Positions 9,883 through 19,690 are shown, counted from the first letter of the stretch. The stretch: 64,000 bases of DNA from Marinomonas posidonica IVIA-Po-181 (GCF_000214215.1 NC_015559.1:3831001-3895000); one strand, 5' to 3'. Notes: generated by a model from the letters alone, not told the origin. Translations and numbers: made by a program.

Positions 9883-11700
9883 ATGTTAAAGGGACATGGT
9901 TGGTTATCACAATTCAAACAAAGGATGATGTACGGTTTTATCATTCTGATCATTATCATTACCATCGCGCTCTTCGGCATCATTACTTACACCAGCGACA
10001 GCGCCAAAGAAAATAGCCGACGAGTATTTGAAAGTGCGCTCTGGAACACCTTACAATTACAAGTACAGACCTACCGCCTGCTTAATTATCTGGTTCTTTT
10101 GAAAGCGCCAGACTTACCACTCAATGGCCAAGCTTATTTCGAATACGATTTGCTCATGAGCCGCATCGACTTACTCAGAGATGGGGAAGTTGGTACCCTA
10201 GTTAGGGAGTTTGAAGGCGGGCGAACCACGCGGCTATTAAACATCATGAACGGTGAACTGGAACTGCTTAGCTTTCATATCAGCAAGTTGGAAGAAGATG
10301 ACTTAAGTTACTTACCCAGCCTCATTGACCGCATACAAAAACTGGACCCTCAATTAAATGAGTTTGTTGGCTTGGTGAATAACGGCAGTAATGCCTTCAT
10401 CAATAGGCAGCATCAGATCCAACAGACCAAGCTTCATTACATTCAGCTGTTATCCATTGCCTTATTGGCCTGCTTACTCTGCTTGTGCTTTTTTATGGCG
10501 AAAAGCTTTTCACAATTGAGGTTTGCTCACGCACGCAACAAACAACTCAAAGCTGACATGCAAAATTCACGCAGTGACAAAGCGGATTTATTAGGCTTTA
10601 TTAACCAGCAAGTCCGTCCTCCTATCAATGCCATATTGGGCACTGCAAAAACACTCAATCAGTCATCTCATAGTGTTCCTGAACCTTTAACCAAACACAT
10701 TGAAGAATCCGGTCAGCAATTATTACATACCATCGAAATGCTCTCTGACTTGTCTCTCTTAGAAGCGCAAAAGCTCAGCCTCCAACCCTCAACGAATGAG
10801 TTGAAAACACAAATGGAAGTCTTTCTTGAGTTAACAGAAGCACAAATGTCCCGAAAAAACCTAGCCTGTGCCTTATACATTGATTCAGCATTACCTGACT
10901 CTGTGCACCTAGATTTTGGCCGCTTCAAAGAGATTGTCTTAGCCTTGTTACAAAATGCGATTGCTCATTGCCCTGCAGGCAGCATCAGTATTCAATTGCG
11001 ACCTTCGGCCTTAGCAGCACCAACCGTCCTGCTGCCAGACGGTACCTACGAAACACGCGTTATGCAGTTGGCTATACGAGACACCGGCTTAGGAATGCCT
11101 CTCAACCTTCAGCAAAGTCTGCGAGTTAACCCCAATTTACCAAACCAAGCAGACAGTCCAGATGCCAATACAGTCGGTTTAAATCTGGCCTTATGCCACC
11201 AGCTCATCTATTTGATGAAAGGCGAAATGCACTTTTCCTGTGTCGAGAATGAAGGCTGTGAATTCTGGGTCGATTTGCCTTTTTATGTGCCGGCAGAGCA
11301 AGAGCATCCAACGGACATTGTGCCAATCACAAAAACGTCTCAACCTCAAAAAACAGCACTGATTCTTGAACAAGACATGAACCTAGCCAAAATCATTGAG
11401 TTACAGCTAACCAGCTTTAACATCAAGGTTAGCCTAGTCCAAGAGGAAGATGGACACAGTCCATTGGATCAATTCGACCTCATCCTATTGGGACAATTTT
11501 CAGGTTTCGACAGTCATTTAGAAGAACGTCTACTAGACTGCTTAAAGGCTGGTACAACTCTGTGGAGTTATCAAACGGCAGAGTTTAAAAATTCCTCTCT
11601 AGACTGTAAAGCACTCACATTTCCTCTGACACAAAGGAAGCTATTACCTCTGATTGAGGCTTTATTTTTAGGTCAAACAAAACAGAAGGACAACAAATGA
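9883..11700 (+). CDS. Degenerate membrane hybrid sensor histidine kinase
   Basis: This 605-residue protein has membrane helices at about 17-37 and 187-206, enclosing a mostly helical periplasmic domain of about 150 residues. A short coiled region leads to a HisKA-like segment. There the usual SHEIRTPL is replaced by NQQVRPPI, so the phosphoacceptor His is Gln242. The ATPase domain keeps Asn358 (LLQNAIAHC) and DTGLGMP at 400-406, but G2 is altered (TVGLNLALC). The C-terminal receiver (about 488-595) has Gly537 where the phosphorylated Asp belongs (DLILLGQ) and Phe580 instead of the conserved Lys. Autophosphorylation therefore looks impossible by the standard route. Its stop overlaps the HPt gene by four bases, and the periplasmic partner lies upstream. 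Confidence 0.82.
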   Translation: MLKGHGWLSQFKQRMMYGFIILIIIITIALFGIITYTSDSAKENSRRVFESALWNTLQLQVQTYRLLNYLVLLKAPDLPLNGQAYFEYDLLMSRIDLLRDGEVGTLVREFEGGRTTRLLNIMNGELELLSFHISKLEEDDLSYLPSLIDRIQKLDPQLNEFVGLVNNGSNAFINRQHQIQQTKLHYIQLLSIALLACLLCLCFFMAKSFSQLRFAHARNKQLKADMQNSRSDKADLLGFINQQVRPPINAILGTAKTLNQSSHSVPEPLTKHIEESGQQLLHTIEMLSDLSLLEAQKLSLQPSTNELKTQMEVFLELTEAQMSRKNLACALYIDSALPDSVHLDFGRFKEIVLALLQNAIAHCPAGSISIQLRPSALAAPTVLLPDGTYETRVMQLAIRDTGLGMPLNLQQSLRVNPNLPNQADSPDANTVGLNLALCHQLIYLMKGEMHFSCVENEGCEFWVDLPFYVPAEQEHPTDIVPITKTSQPQKTALILEQDMNLAKIIELQLTSFNIKVSLVQEEDGHSPLDQFDLILLGQFSGFDSHLEERLLDCLKAGTTLWSYQTAEFKNSSLDCKALTFPLTQRKLLPLIEALFLGQTKQKDNK

Positions 11701-12038
11701 TAGACAAGGCCTACTTGGACTCCCTGACAGAGTTGCTGGGGAAAAGTACCGTCGATCAGATTCGTCTAGAATATGTGCAAGACAGTACCAATAAGTTAAA
11801 TCAATTAATGAGTGCGTGGGGAAATCGAGATTTCGAAGAACTACAACAACTCAGCCACTCCCTGAAATCGGCCAGTCTAAACATGGCCGCCAAGCAATTT
11901 GCCCAGCAATGTGAAATCATTGAGAAATCCGCTAAGAAAGAAGACGAAACGCCTATCCAAACGGTTATTGAAAGCCTGTCAGACCTCCATAGAGAGACCT
12001 TAATGGCTCTGTCTGGTTATTTTTCGATGCTCAAATAG
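11697..12038 (+). CDS. Free HPt phosphotransfer protein
   Basis: This is a 113-residue helical HPt domain with the phosphoacceptor His54 in the motif LSHSLKSAS. HPt domains pass phosphate between receivers of hybrid kinases and response regulators. It is coupled to the kinase gene by an ATGA overlap. The upstream kinase lacks both its own phosphoacceptor residues, so this intact HPt must either receive phosphate from another kinase or act with the upstream protein as a phosphatase or scaffold. No response regulator gene lies next to it; the following gene (msrC) is convergent. Confidence 0.85.
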   Translation: MIDKAYLDSLTELLGKSTVDQIRLEYVQDSTNKLNQLMSAWGNRDFEELQQLSHSLKSASLNMAAKQFAQQCEIIEKSAKKEDETPIQTVIESLSDLHRETLMALSGYFSMLK

Positions 12039-12082
12039 CATCGACTACGACATTCACTAACGGCTGATTCACTGACGACTAA

Positions 12083-12601
12083 CTATATGGACCACTGAAT
12101 TTTAGTTGCCTGTAAAAAAGTCGCCAGCAGTGTTTGAATGCCAATCTGATCGACTTCAGAAAAACGATTCACCTTAGGGCTGTCAATATCAAACACCCCT
12201 AGCAGAGCATCACCGACAATCAGAGGCACGACCAGTTCAGACGCTGACGCGACATCACAGGCAATGTGACCTTCAAATTCATGTACATTGGCAATTCGTT
12301 GGGTTGTAGCTGTCATCGCGGCTTTACCACACACACCTCGCCCAAAAGGAATGCGTGTACAAGCCACTTTGCCAACATACGGACCAAGAACTAATTCGTT
12401 TTTACGCGCAAAATAAAAGCCCGCCCAATTCAAGTCGTCAAGCGTTTGCATAATAAACGCCGAAAACTGTGCAGAATTGCATATGAAATCTGTCTCACCA
12501 GCCAATAAAGCGGCTAACTGCTCATTAAGGCTTTGATAATAACATTCTGAGGATTCAGAGAAGGGAGTATCTGGGGTAAACATCTGCGCCCAACCAATCA
12601 A
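12083..12601 (-). CDS. msrC: Free methionine-(R)-sulfoxide reductase (GAF domain)
   Basis: This 172-residue GAF-domain enzyme reduces free methionine-R-sulfoxide. The three cysteines of the fRMsr family are present: ACTRIPFGRGVCGKAA supplies two and HIACDVAS the third, which is the resolving/catalytic set of E. coli YebR. The family ending GVFDIDSPKVNRFSEVD is also seen. ATG codons at 12601 and 12583 are both possible starts; the longer form is given. It is convergent with the HPt gene and appears to stand alone. Confidence 0.88.
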   Translation of the reverse strand: MIGWAQMFTPDTPFSESSECYYQSLNEQLAALLAGETDFICNSAQFSAFIMQTLDDLNWAGFYFARKNELVLGPYVGKVACTRIPFGRGVCGKAAMTATTQRIANVHEFEGHIACDVASASELVVPLIVGDALLGVFDIDSPKVNRFSEVDQIGIQTLLATFLQATKIQWSI

Positions 12602-12659
12602 AAAGAAAAGCAGATGGTAGCAAATGCCGCCGCAGAGCTAAATGTTCTAGAAGAGATAA

Positions 12660-12690
12660 ACTCTGGTCCCCGTGACAGGGAACCAGAGTC
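12660..12690 (-). terminator. Hairpin terminator after phoU
   Basis: CTCTGGTCCC pairs with GGGAACCAGAG with one bulged base, lying 9 bases beyond the phoU stop. The minus-strand transcript continues with a modest U-rich stretch (GUUUAUCUC). It closes the pst-phoU operon. Confidence 0.65.
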
Positions 12691-12698
12691 ACGCAGAC

Positions 12699-13412
12699 TT
12701 AAGCGTCTTTTACTTCACCCGCCAAGTCATTCACATTGACGTGACGAACATCGACTCCTTTCACCATAAAGATCAAATGCTGACAGGTATGACGGGCATG
12801 GTCGCCAATGCGCTCAAGAGAGCGAAGCACCCAAATAACATTGATCACACGAGAAATACTGCGCGGATCTTCCATCATATAAGTTACCAAAGAACGCAAC
12901 GCCGTGTTGTATTCTTGGTCAACCGCACGGTCTTGTTTGGCCACCTTAATGGCCGTATCGATATCAAGACGCGCATACGCATCCAATGCATCGTGAATCA
13001 TTCGCGACACCATTTGACCAATACGATTAATCTCCACGTAACCTCGTGGTGACTCGCCTTCGTTGATCAAATTTAGGGTCAAATTGGCAATTTTCTTCGC
13101 TTCATCACCCATACGCTCCAATTCACTAACGGCCTTACTGATCGATAAAATCATGCGTAAGTCCGATGCCGCAGGTTGACGCTTAGCCAATATGCGTGTG
13201 CACTCTTCATCAATCAATCCATCCAACTGATTCACGGTTGCATCTTTGTCTTTAACGTCTTCCGCCAGCGAGCCATTGGAGTCCAACAAGGCTTGAATCG
13301 AATCTTGAACCTGATTTTCTACCACACCACCCATAGTCAAAAAATGCTGGCGAAGCTGTTCAAGTTCATTATTAAACTGCTGAGAAATATGATCTGTAGT
13401 TAATTCTTGCAT
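12699..13412 (-). CDS. phoU: Phosphate signalling and transport accessory protein PhoU
   Basis: This 237-residue all-helical protein has two PhoU repeats, each with the metal-binding E(D)xxxD pattern: SELERMGDEAKKIANL at about 93-108 and RSLERIGDHARHTCQHL near 200. PhoU links the Pst transporter to PhoR and keeps the Pho regulon off when phosphate is plentiful. It is the last gene of pstCAB-phoU, 14 bases after pstB, and is followed by a hairpin terminator. Confidence 0.95.
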   Translation of the reverse strand: MQELTTDHISQQFNNELEQLRQHFLTMGGVVENQVQDSIQALLDSNGSLAEDVKDKDATVNQLDGLIDEECTRILAKRQPAASDLRMILSISKAVSELERMGDEAKKIANLTLNLINEGESPRGYVEINRIGQMVSRMIHDALDAYARLDIDTAIKVAKQDRAVDQEYNTALRSLVTYMMEDPRSISRVINVIWVLRSLERIGDHARHTCQHLIFMVKGVDVRHVNVNDLAGEVKDA

Positions 13413-13426
13413 GATAAATCCTCCAC

Positions 13427-14257
13427 CTAGCCGTAGCGTCCTGTGATGTAATCTTCCGTTTGTTGCTTACTTGGGTTAGTAAACAGCGTATTGGTATCAC
13501 CAAACTCAATCAAATCGCCCAAGTACATAAATGCAGTGTAATCCGATACACGCGCCGCTTGTTGCATGTTGTGCGTTACGATGGCGATGGTGAAGTCATT
13601 TTTCAATTCATGAATCAACTCTTCTATCTTCAAGGTTGAGATAGGGTCCAAAGCCGAGGCAGGCTCATCCAACAAGAGTACTTCAGGTTTCACAGCGACA
13701 GTACGGGCAATCACCAAACGTTGCTGCTGACCACCAGACATGCCCAATGCACTTTCGTGCAAACGATCTTTTACTTCGTCCCACAGCGCCGCTGAGCGCA
13801 ATGCCCATTCAACCGTTTCATCCAATACACGCTTTTTGTTAATGCCTTGAATACGAAGACCATATGCCACATTCTCATAAATGCTTTTTGGGAATGGGTT
13901 TGGCTTTTGGAATACCATACCAACACGACGGCGCAATTCCGCGACATCCGTACCTTTCGCATAAATATTTTGATCGTGTAGATTAATCTCACCAGTAATA
14001 CGGCAGCTGTCTACTAGATCATTCATGCGGTTGAAACAACGCAACAAGGTGGATTTACCACACCCTGAAGGTCCGATGAAAGCGGTCACTTTCTTCTCAG
14101 GGATGATCATATCAATCCCTTTTAAAGCTTCTTTTTCACCGTAGAAAAGGTGCAAGTCATTCACCGAAAGACAAACTGATTCATCTTCAATACGCAAAGC
14201 CTGTTGGCTGCGTTGCATCGCTGAAATATCAATTGAGTGTGTTTTTACGTCGCTCAT
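13427..14257 (-). CDS. pstB: Phosphate ABC transporter ATPase PstB
   Basis: This is a 276-residue ABC ATPase with Walker [11 protein letters not shown] loop [16 protein letters not shown], signature MSGGQQQRL and Walker [16 protein letters not shown]. The motif FNRMNDLV after Walker A is specific to PstB. The N-terminal extension of about 25 residues is longer than in E. coli, as in many marine gammaproteobacteria. It energises phosphate uptake with PstC and PstA. Confidence 0.96.
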   Translation of the reverse strand: MSDVKTHSIDISAMQRSQQALRIEDESVCLSVNDLHLFYGEKEALKGIDMIIPEKKVTAFIGPSGCGKSTLLRCFNRMNDLVDSCRITGEINLHDQNIYAKGTDVAELRRRVGMVFQKPNPFPKSIYENVAYGLRIQGINKKRVLDETVEWALRSAALWDEVKDRLHESALGMSGGQQQRLVIARTVAVKPEVLLLDEPASALDPISTLKIEELIHELKNDFTIAIVTHNMQQAARVSDYTAFMYLGDLIEFGDTNTLFTNPSKQQTEDYITGRYG

Positions 14258-14277
14258 AATAATCTCTTCTCCGCCGC

Positions 14278-15990
14278 TTACATTTCCAGCGATTTGTATT
14301 TTTCACGTAGGTGGTTACGAATAGTTACTGCTGCTAAGTTCAACAGTGCAATCACCACTACCAACAATAGGGCCGTTGCGTACACTAATGGACGTGCCGC
14401 TTCCACGTTCGGGCTTTGGAAACCCACATCATAAATGTGGAAACCAAGGTGCATAAATTTCTGATCCAAATGGATGTATGGGTAATTACCGTCTAAAGGT
14501 AATGACGGTGCCAGTTTCACCACACCAACCAACATCAATGGTGCCACTTCACCCGCTGCACGAGCCACGGCCAAGATTACCCCAGTCATAATCGCTGGGC
14601 TGGCCATTGGCAAAATAACACGCCATAAGGTTTCGGCTTTCGTCGCGCCTAAAGCCAAACTGCCTTCACGCACATTACGTGGAATACGTGACAAACCTTC
14701 TTCTGTTGCCACAATGACCACAGGTACCGTTAACAGCGCCAACGTAATGGATGCCCACATCAGGCCACCCGTGCCAAAGGTTGGCGAAGGCAAGGCTTCA
14801 GGGAAAAAGGCTTGGTCAATGCCAGACCCTAGGAAGTAGATAAAGAAGCCCAGACCGAAAACACCATATACAATCGATGGTACACCCGCCAAATTGTTTA
14901 CCGCGATTCGAATAATACGAGTCAGCACACCTTGCTTTGCATATTCTCGCAAGTAAACCGCCGCGACAACACCAAATGGTGTCACTAATACTGTCATCAA
15001 CAATACCATCATCACCGTACCGAAGATCGCGGGGAAAACGCCCCCTTCGGTATTGGCTTCACGTGGCTCCGCCGACAAGAACTCACCTAGCTTAGCAAAG
15101 TAAAATGCCATCTTCTGACCGAAGTTCATTGCATTCGCACGGTAAGCTCGAACAATTTTCGCAACGGGAAGCTCATGAACCGTTCCGTCCATTGCTTGGA
15201 CCACAAAGCTGTCACGATTAATTTTCGCGTACAGATCAATCAAGCTTTGTTGCAGCTGCTTGTACTCTTCGTCATATTGGCTTCGCTCGGCGGCCAAGTC
15301 TGCCACAGCGGCAGGTGTAAGCTCACCGTTCAATTCCAAACGACGCTGCTCTAAACGAATACGCTCTAGGCCGTAGTTAATCTTACCTATGTCGCCTTTT
15401 TCGATTTCATGAATCTCATCGAAAATCTCTGTCGCACGATCAATACTGCTTTCAAATGCGGCCCAAGTTGCTAACGCGGACTCAGTGGGTGTCATATCAT
15501 TGGTTTCAGACACCACCTGGCCATCTTGTTTCACTGACTTCAAATAGCCGTACAAGTTACCCCATTCATGACGCTCAGCCGTGAACAACATCTCTGGGCG
15601 CGTTACCTCGGTTAGGTACTCATCGATCACCCAACGGAAGTCAGACCCATAAATGTCACGGTTACCTGTTTTCATCAAGGTACGTTGCATGAGTTTATGA
15701 TGATCGGGAATATCAATGCCCGCTTCACGCAATTGAGCGGCAGGCACCTCAACGCTTTCAACACGTTCTGCGACTATGTTGTAAGCTTGGTTGCCCGGCA
15801 ACTCATAATGCGCTTCCACCACATCGGCAGGCCAGAAGTGGCCAAGGCCACGCACCGCAATCAATAACAACAAGCCAATCACCATAATAACGGAAATGGC
15901 TACTGCGCCCGCATTAAGCCAAACCCAAGGATCTCCGGATTTAACCCATTCAGATACGGACTTTTTCTTCATTTTCATATCAGTACTCAT
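14278..15990 (-). CDS. pstA: Phosphate ABC transporter permease PstA, long form with coiled-coil insert
   Basis: This permease has 570 residues, about twice the length of E. coli PstA. After a first membrane helix (about 25-47) comes a long periplasmic insert (about 48-300). It includes a charged region (about 170-255, including [20 protein letters not shown]) that is likely coiled coil. The five C-terminal helices hold the usual permease core with the EAA-type loop [20 protein letters not shown]. Long PstA forms also occur in pseudomonads and vibrios. Its start overlaps the pstC stop by one base (TAATG). Confidence 0.94.
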   Translation of the reverse strand: MSTDMKMKKKSVSEWVKSGDPWVWLNAGAVAISVIMVIGLLLLIAVRGLGHFWPADVVEAHYELPGNQAYNIVAERVESVEVPAAQLREAGIDIPDHHKLMQRTLMKTGNRDIYGSDFRWVIDEYLTEVTRPEMLFTAERHEWGNLYGYLKSVKQDGQVVSETNDMTPTESALATWAAFESSIDRATEIFDEIHEIEKGDIGKINYGLERIRLEQRRLELNGELTPAAVADLAAERSQYDEEYKQLQQSLIDLYAKINRDSFVVQAMDGTVHELPVAKIVRAYRANAMNFGQKMAFYFAKLGEFLSAEPREANTEGGVFPAIFGTVMMVLLMTVLVTPFGVVAAVYLREYAKQGVLTRIIRIAVNNLAGVPSIVYGVFGLGFFIYFLGSGIDQAFFPEALPSPTFGTGGLMWASITLALLTVPVVIVATEEGLSRIPRNVREGSLALGATKAETLWRVILPMASPAIMTGVILAVARAAGEVAPLMLVGVVKLAPSLPLDGNYPYIHLDQKFMHLGFHIYDVGFQSPNVEAARPLVYATALLLVVVIALLNLAAVTIRNHLREKYKSLEM

Positions 15991-18254
15991 TATAGCGACC
16001 CGTATTTTTTGCGTAGGTGCTGACGCACGGTTTCAGCGACTGTGTTCACCACAAAGGTAAAGATAAAGAGCACAAACGCCGCCAAGAACAAGATACGATA
16101 GTGTGAGCTACCCACCTCAGATTCCGGTACTTCCACTGCTAAGTTCGCTGCCAAAGTACGCATACCCTCAAAGATATTCATGTCCATAATTGGGGTATTA
16201 CCCGTTGCCATTAGTACGATCATCGTTTCACCAACAGCACGACCCATACCTATCATTACGGCAGAAAAAATACCTGGGCTGGCGGTTGGTAGCACCACTC
16301 GAACCATGGTCTGCCAGTAAGTTGCACCCAAGGCCAAAGACCCTTGGGTCAACGCTTTTGGTACGCTGAAGATCGCATCTTCAGTAATCGAGAAAATAGT
16401 CGGGATAACCGCGAAGCCCATTGCGAAACCCACCACCAAGGCATTACGTTGGTCGAAGGTAATACCAAGGTCATTGGTAATCCAACCTCGAATATTGCCA
16501 TCAAAGAAGCTCAACTCAATTGCAGGACTCAATGCCAAACAGCCCCAAGCTAGGAAGACAATGACAGGAATCAGCAACAATGGCTGCCAACCCTCAGGAA
16601 CTAACCAACGAATGGCTTGAGGTAAACGTGACCAAAGGTAAGCGAATAGCAAAATACCCAAAGGTAACACCACCAGCACACTAAAGGTCGCGGCAAGATT
16701 TTCTTCCAAGAAAGGCGCAAAGAACAAACCGGCTAAGAAGCCCAAGATAACGGTTGGCAAAGCTTCCATCAGCTCGATTATAGGTTTGACCTTACGACGC
16801 AAGGCTGGCGCCATGAAATAGGCAGTATAGATAGCACCACAAATGGCCAATGGCACCGCCATTAACATGGCGTAAAACGCCGCCTTTAGTGTTCCAAAGG
16901 CCAAAGGCATCAAACTGTATTTGGGTTCGAAGTCGTTATTGGCCGCCGAAGACTGCCAAGTATAGGTTGGCTCTTGATAGCCTTCATACCAAACCTTGCC
17001 CCAAATGGACGACCAAGAGACTTCTGGGTGCTCATTATCGACATAAAAAAAGTGCAAACCTTTACCGTCTTCCAGTAATAAGCCATTTGCACGTGGCGCA
17101 AAGCTGATCAATTTCGCCGTCCCATCGCTCAATTTCTCGTCGATTACCTGACGAGTAGAGGTGGCGTTGTATATTGCTACTATTCCACGATCATCTAGCG
17201 TGGCAAAACCTTTACGGCGTTGCTCCATGGCGACATTCACTAGCGCTACTGGTTGTTTAATATCGCGGATAAAGGTCAGCTTTTCTTCATTCGTGTCATT
17301 GTTACGAACATTAAACCATTGACTCACGCGACCAGTTGAGTCTGCCACCATGATAGATGACTGACCTAGCAAGTAGCTCATTGATACCAATTTGGCATCA
17401 TCTTCAAATAGAGCAATATTGTCTTTCAGAGCAATATTATCAAAGTCACGTAAGTCAAATTCACTTAGTTGACCTAAGCGCGTTGCGACATAAAGATAAC
17501 GCTGATTGCCACTAATAAGCATGCTCGTAACATCAGCAACAAAGGGCAAGGCTCCGCTTTGCTCGCTTAGCTCAACTTCTTCAGAAATAAAATTAACTTC
17601 TTTCGTTACCTTAGTAATCGCACTCTTAGCATCTCCAATGGCTGCCAAGATGAAACTGTCATCACCGTCTCTAAAAGACAACTGGCGAATCGGAAAATCA
17701 GCAACATCAATCGCGTCTTTACCATATGGGTATTCGACGGCAGGGGTAATTTTACGTTTGCCATCTGGATAGGTAATTCGATAAACATGTTTCGAAATGA
17801 TGACTTTACCGTCTTCGTAAGCAAAAGCCAGCAAATGACTGGTATCAGATTCCACTGCAAAAGCCGTTACTTTTTCAGAACGAGGGTTTTCGACGGTTTT
17901 AATAACGCTGCCGTCGGCCACTGAAAAGAACACTATGCTGCCATTACTGGCAACGCGCATACCAACTTCAGCTTGTTCTTCCGTGGTCAAATAGACGCTT
18001 TCACCTTGATCCGCCGCGGGTAAACTATAGTTCGCTTCTGGTTCAATGGATGCGCTTGAGAACAAAGGCGCAACCTCATAAAGTAAGTAGAAGCAGATCA
18101 AAAGAACAGCGAGAATGACACTGCTGCCTCCGACTGCGATACCCATTCCAGCCATACGGTCTTTCAGGGCGCGAATTTTACGATGACGCTTTAATGCTGG
18201 TGTATCAAAATCCAGCTCCGGCATCTGATGGTCAGTTGATTTAGTCATCCGCAT
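15990..18254 (-). CDS. pstC: Phosphate ABC transporter permease PstC, long form with propeller-like periplasmic domain
   Basis: This 754-residue permease has a first helix at about 38-60, then a periplasmic domain of about 370 residues. That domain has repeated short beta patterns (for example GSIVFFSVADGSVIKTV, RYLYVATRLGQLSEFDL, MVADSTGRVSQWFNV), like WD40 or other beta-propellers. The C-terminal half (about 455-754) is the normal channel-forming core with the loop [23 protein letters not shown] codons at 18254 and 18248 are equally plausible, and neither has a strong ribosome site. A Pho box ends only eight bases upstream of 18254, so an even later start (ATG at 18224) should be considered. 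Confidence 0.92.
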   Translation of the reverse strand: MRMTKSTDHQMPELDFDTPALKRHRKIRALKDRMAGMGIAVGGSSVILAVLLICFYLLYEVAPLFSSASIEPEANYSLPAADQGESVYLTTEEQAEVGMRVASNGSIVFFSVADGSVIKTVENPRSEKVTAFAVESDTSHLLAFAYEDGKVIISKHVYRITYPDGKRKITPAVEYPYGKDAIDVADFPIRQLSFRDGDDSFILAAIGDAKSAITKVTKEVNFISEEVELSEQSGALPFVADVTSMLISGNQRYLYVATRLGQLSEFDLRDFDNIALKDNIALFEDDAKLVSMSYLLGQSSIMVADSTGRVSQWFNVRNNDTNEEKLTFIRDIKQPVALVNVAMEQRRKGFATLDDRGIVAIYNATSTRQVIDEKLSDGTAKLISFAPRANGLLLEDGKGLHFFYVDNEHPEVSWSSIWGKVWYEGYQEPTYTWQSSAANNDFEPKYSLMPLAFGTLKAAFYAMLMAVPLAICGAIYTAYFMAPALRRKVKPIIELMEALPTVILGFLAGLFFAPFLEENLAATFSVLVVLPLGILLFAYLWSRLPQAIRWLVPEGWQPLLLIPVIVFLAWGCLALSPAIELSFFDGNIRGWITNDLGITFDQRNALVVGFAMGFAVIPTIFSITEDAIFSVPKALTQGSLALGATYWQTMVRVVLPTASPGIFSAVMIGMGRAVGETMIVLMATGNTPIMDMNIFEGMRTLAANLAVEVPESEVGSSHYRILFLAAFVLFIFTFVVNTVAETVRQHLRKKYGSL

Positions 18255-18262
18255 TCATCTTT

Positions 18263-18284
18263 TTGTGTGACATTTTTGTGACAG
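18263..18284 (-). promoter_or_regulatory. Pho box before pstC
   Basis: Read on the minus strand this is CTGTCACAAAA followed directly by ATGTCACACAA, two 11-base direct repeats close to the PhoB consensus (CTGTCAT with an 11-base period). It sits between the pstS terminator and the pstC start. PhoB binding is an inference from sequence. Confidence 0.75.
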
Positions 18285-18298
18285 CTTATAAAACAGAG

Positions 18299-18332
18299 AA
18301 AAGTAGGAGAGCGTTTCTGCCCTCCTACTTTT
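18299..18332 (-). terminator. Hairpin between pstS and pstC
   Basis: AAAAGTAGGAG (18299-18309) pairs perfectly with CTCCTACTTTT (18322-18332), an 11-bp stem with a 12-base loop, 34 bases past the pstS stop. U-rich sequence follows on the minus strand. It would separate abundant pstS mRNA from pstCAB-phoU. Confidence 0.82.
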
Positions 18333-18366
18333 TATTCTCATTTCGTAAGCTCGTTATCGCGACAGC

Positions 18367-19335
18367 TTACTTAATACCTAGTGTTTTTAGGTACTTGTTG
18401 GCAACATTCGCAGGTAGTGGAACGTAGCCGTCTTTTACAACCACTTGTTGTCCCATTTTAGAAAGTACCATTTTCACAAACTCACGCTCAAGTGGAGCAA
18501 GTGGCTTGTTCGGTGCTTTGTTTACGTAAACGTATAGGAAGCGAGACAGTGGGTATTTACCTGTCGCGGCATTCTCAACCGTTGCAGGTATAAAAGTACC
18601 ACCTTCTTTCTTCGTCAAAGGTACAGCACGTACTGAAGAGGTTTTGTAACCGATACCAGAGTAACCAATACCGTTAAGAGACGTTGAAACAGACTGAACA
18701 ACAGAAGCCGAACCAGGCTGCTCGTTTACGCTGTTTTTATAATCGCCTTTGAAAAGAGCGTGCTTCTTAAAGTAACCGTAAGTACCAGATACTGAGTTAC
18801 GGCCAAAGATTTGAATATCACGGTTTGCCCAAGCACCCGTTAGACCAGCTTTGCCCCAGTTAGTGATGTCTTCTTTGTGTCCACCTTTACGAGTAGAAGA
18901 AAAAATCGCATCGACTTCAGGAAGAGACAAACCTTTAATTGGGTTATCTTTATGTACGAAAACCGCTAGTGCATCGATAGCAACTGGAATCGCTGTTGGC
19001 TTGTAACCGTATTTCTTTTCAAATGCCGCTACTTCTTTGTCTTTCATTTTACGAGACATAGGACCGAAGTTAGACGTACCTTCTGTCAAAGCTGGTGGCG
19101 CAGTTGAAGAACCAGCTGCTTGAATTTGGATGTTAACATTTGGGTATAGGCGCTTGTAATCCTCAGCCCACAATGTCATCAAGTTTGCCAATGTGTCAGA
19201 ACCAACGCTTGAAATGTTACCAGAAACGCCACTTGCTTTACTGTAAGACATCAAATTTGCATCAACATCTGCAACAGCGTTAACGGAAACGCCCATTGCT
19301 GCTGTTATTGCTAGACCTGCAACTAGTTTTTTCAT
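18367..19335 (-). CDS. pstS: Periplasmic phosphate-binding protein PstS
   Basis: This 322-residue protein captures phosphate for the Pst transporter. The start at 19335 is chosen because TGAGG stands about eight bases upstream and a clear signal peptide follows ([20 protein letters not shown], cleavage near AVA-DVD); an upstream in-frame ATG at 19377 has neither. Phosphate-site motifs are visible: [30 protein letters not shown] and [16 protein letters not shown] well-placed Pho box and -10 element lie upstream, so strong induction by phosphate starvation is expected. Confidence 0.95.
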   Translation of the reverse strand: MKKLVAGLAITAAMGVSVNAVADVDANLMSYSKASGVSGNISSVGSDTLANLMTLWAEDYKRLYPNVNIQIQAAGSSTAPPALTEGTSNFGPMSRKMKDKEVAAFEKKYGYKPTAIPVAIDALAVFVHKDNPIKGLSLPEVDAIFSSTRKGGHKEDITNWGKAGLTGAWANRDIQIFGRNSVSGTYGYFKKHALFKGDYKNSVNEQPGSASVVQSVSTSLNGIGYSGIGYKTSSVRAVPLTKKEGGTFIPATVENAATGKYPLSRFLYVYVNKAPNKPLAPLEREFVKMVLSKMGQQVVVKDGYVPLPANVANKYLKTLGIK

Positions 19336-19404
19336 CACATAAACCTCAGTGGTTGTAATCAAAATATTTATGAGCAACTGCCCATAGCTCGTTCGATGCT
19401 GTTC

Positions 19405-19438
19405 ACTATAAAAGGCAAATATGACAAAAATGTTAAAG
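19405..19438 (-). promoter_or_regulatory. Pho-box promoter of pstS
   Basis: On the minus strand, CTTTAACATTT and TTGTCATATTT form two 11-base repeats (19438-19417). The 18-base Pho-box core ends exactly 10 bases before TATAGT (19410-19405), the spacing known for PhoB-activated promoters, where the box replaces the -35 element. The pstS start codon lies about 70 bases further on. Confidence 0.78.
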
Positions 19439-19628
19439 AATGAAATATTTCAAAATTTTTCACGACAAACCGTCAATAACCATTAAGGACTCAATGAAAA
19501 AAAGCATAGTCCAGTTTTTGATAAACTCAATCGACACTAAACCACTCACTTTATATTGAGTATTCCTCATTCCTAGACGTAAAAAGACCGTTCATATTCC
19601 AAAGCGATACGTTATCCAATAGACTAAC

Positions 19629-19662
19629 TGTCGGATTTTTCCTGTGGGGGAAGCATCCGACA
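19629..19662 (+). repeat. Inverted repeat in the leader of dctQM
   Basis: TGTCGGAT (19629-19636) and ATCCGACA (19655-19662) are perfect inverted repeats with an 18-base interior containing CCTGTGGGGG. The element lies about 30 bases before the dctQ start. It could be an operator or an RNA hairpin. Apart from this and the pstS promoter, nothing firm was seen in the 355 bases between pstS and dctQ. Confidence 0.45.
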
Positions 19663-19690
19663 ATAATGATTAAAAACTGTGGGTACTTTA

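Noticed and set aside
18360..19335. Single continuous pstS-pstCAB-phoU operon
   Set aside because: The strong hairpin and the second Pho box after pstS favour two units, although read-through is likely.
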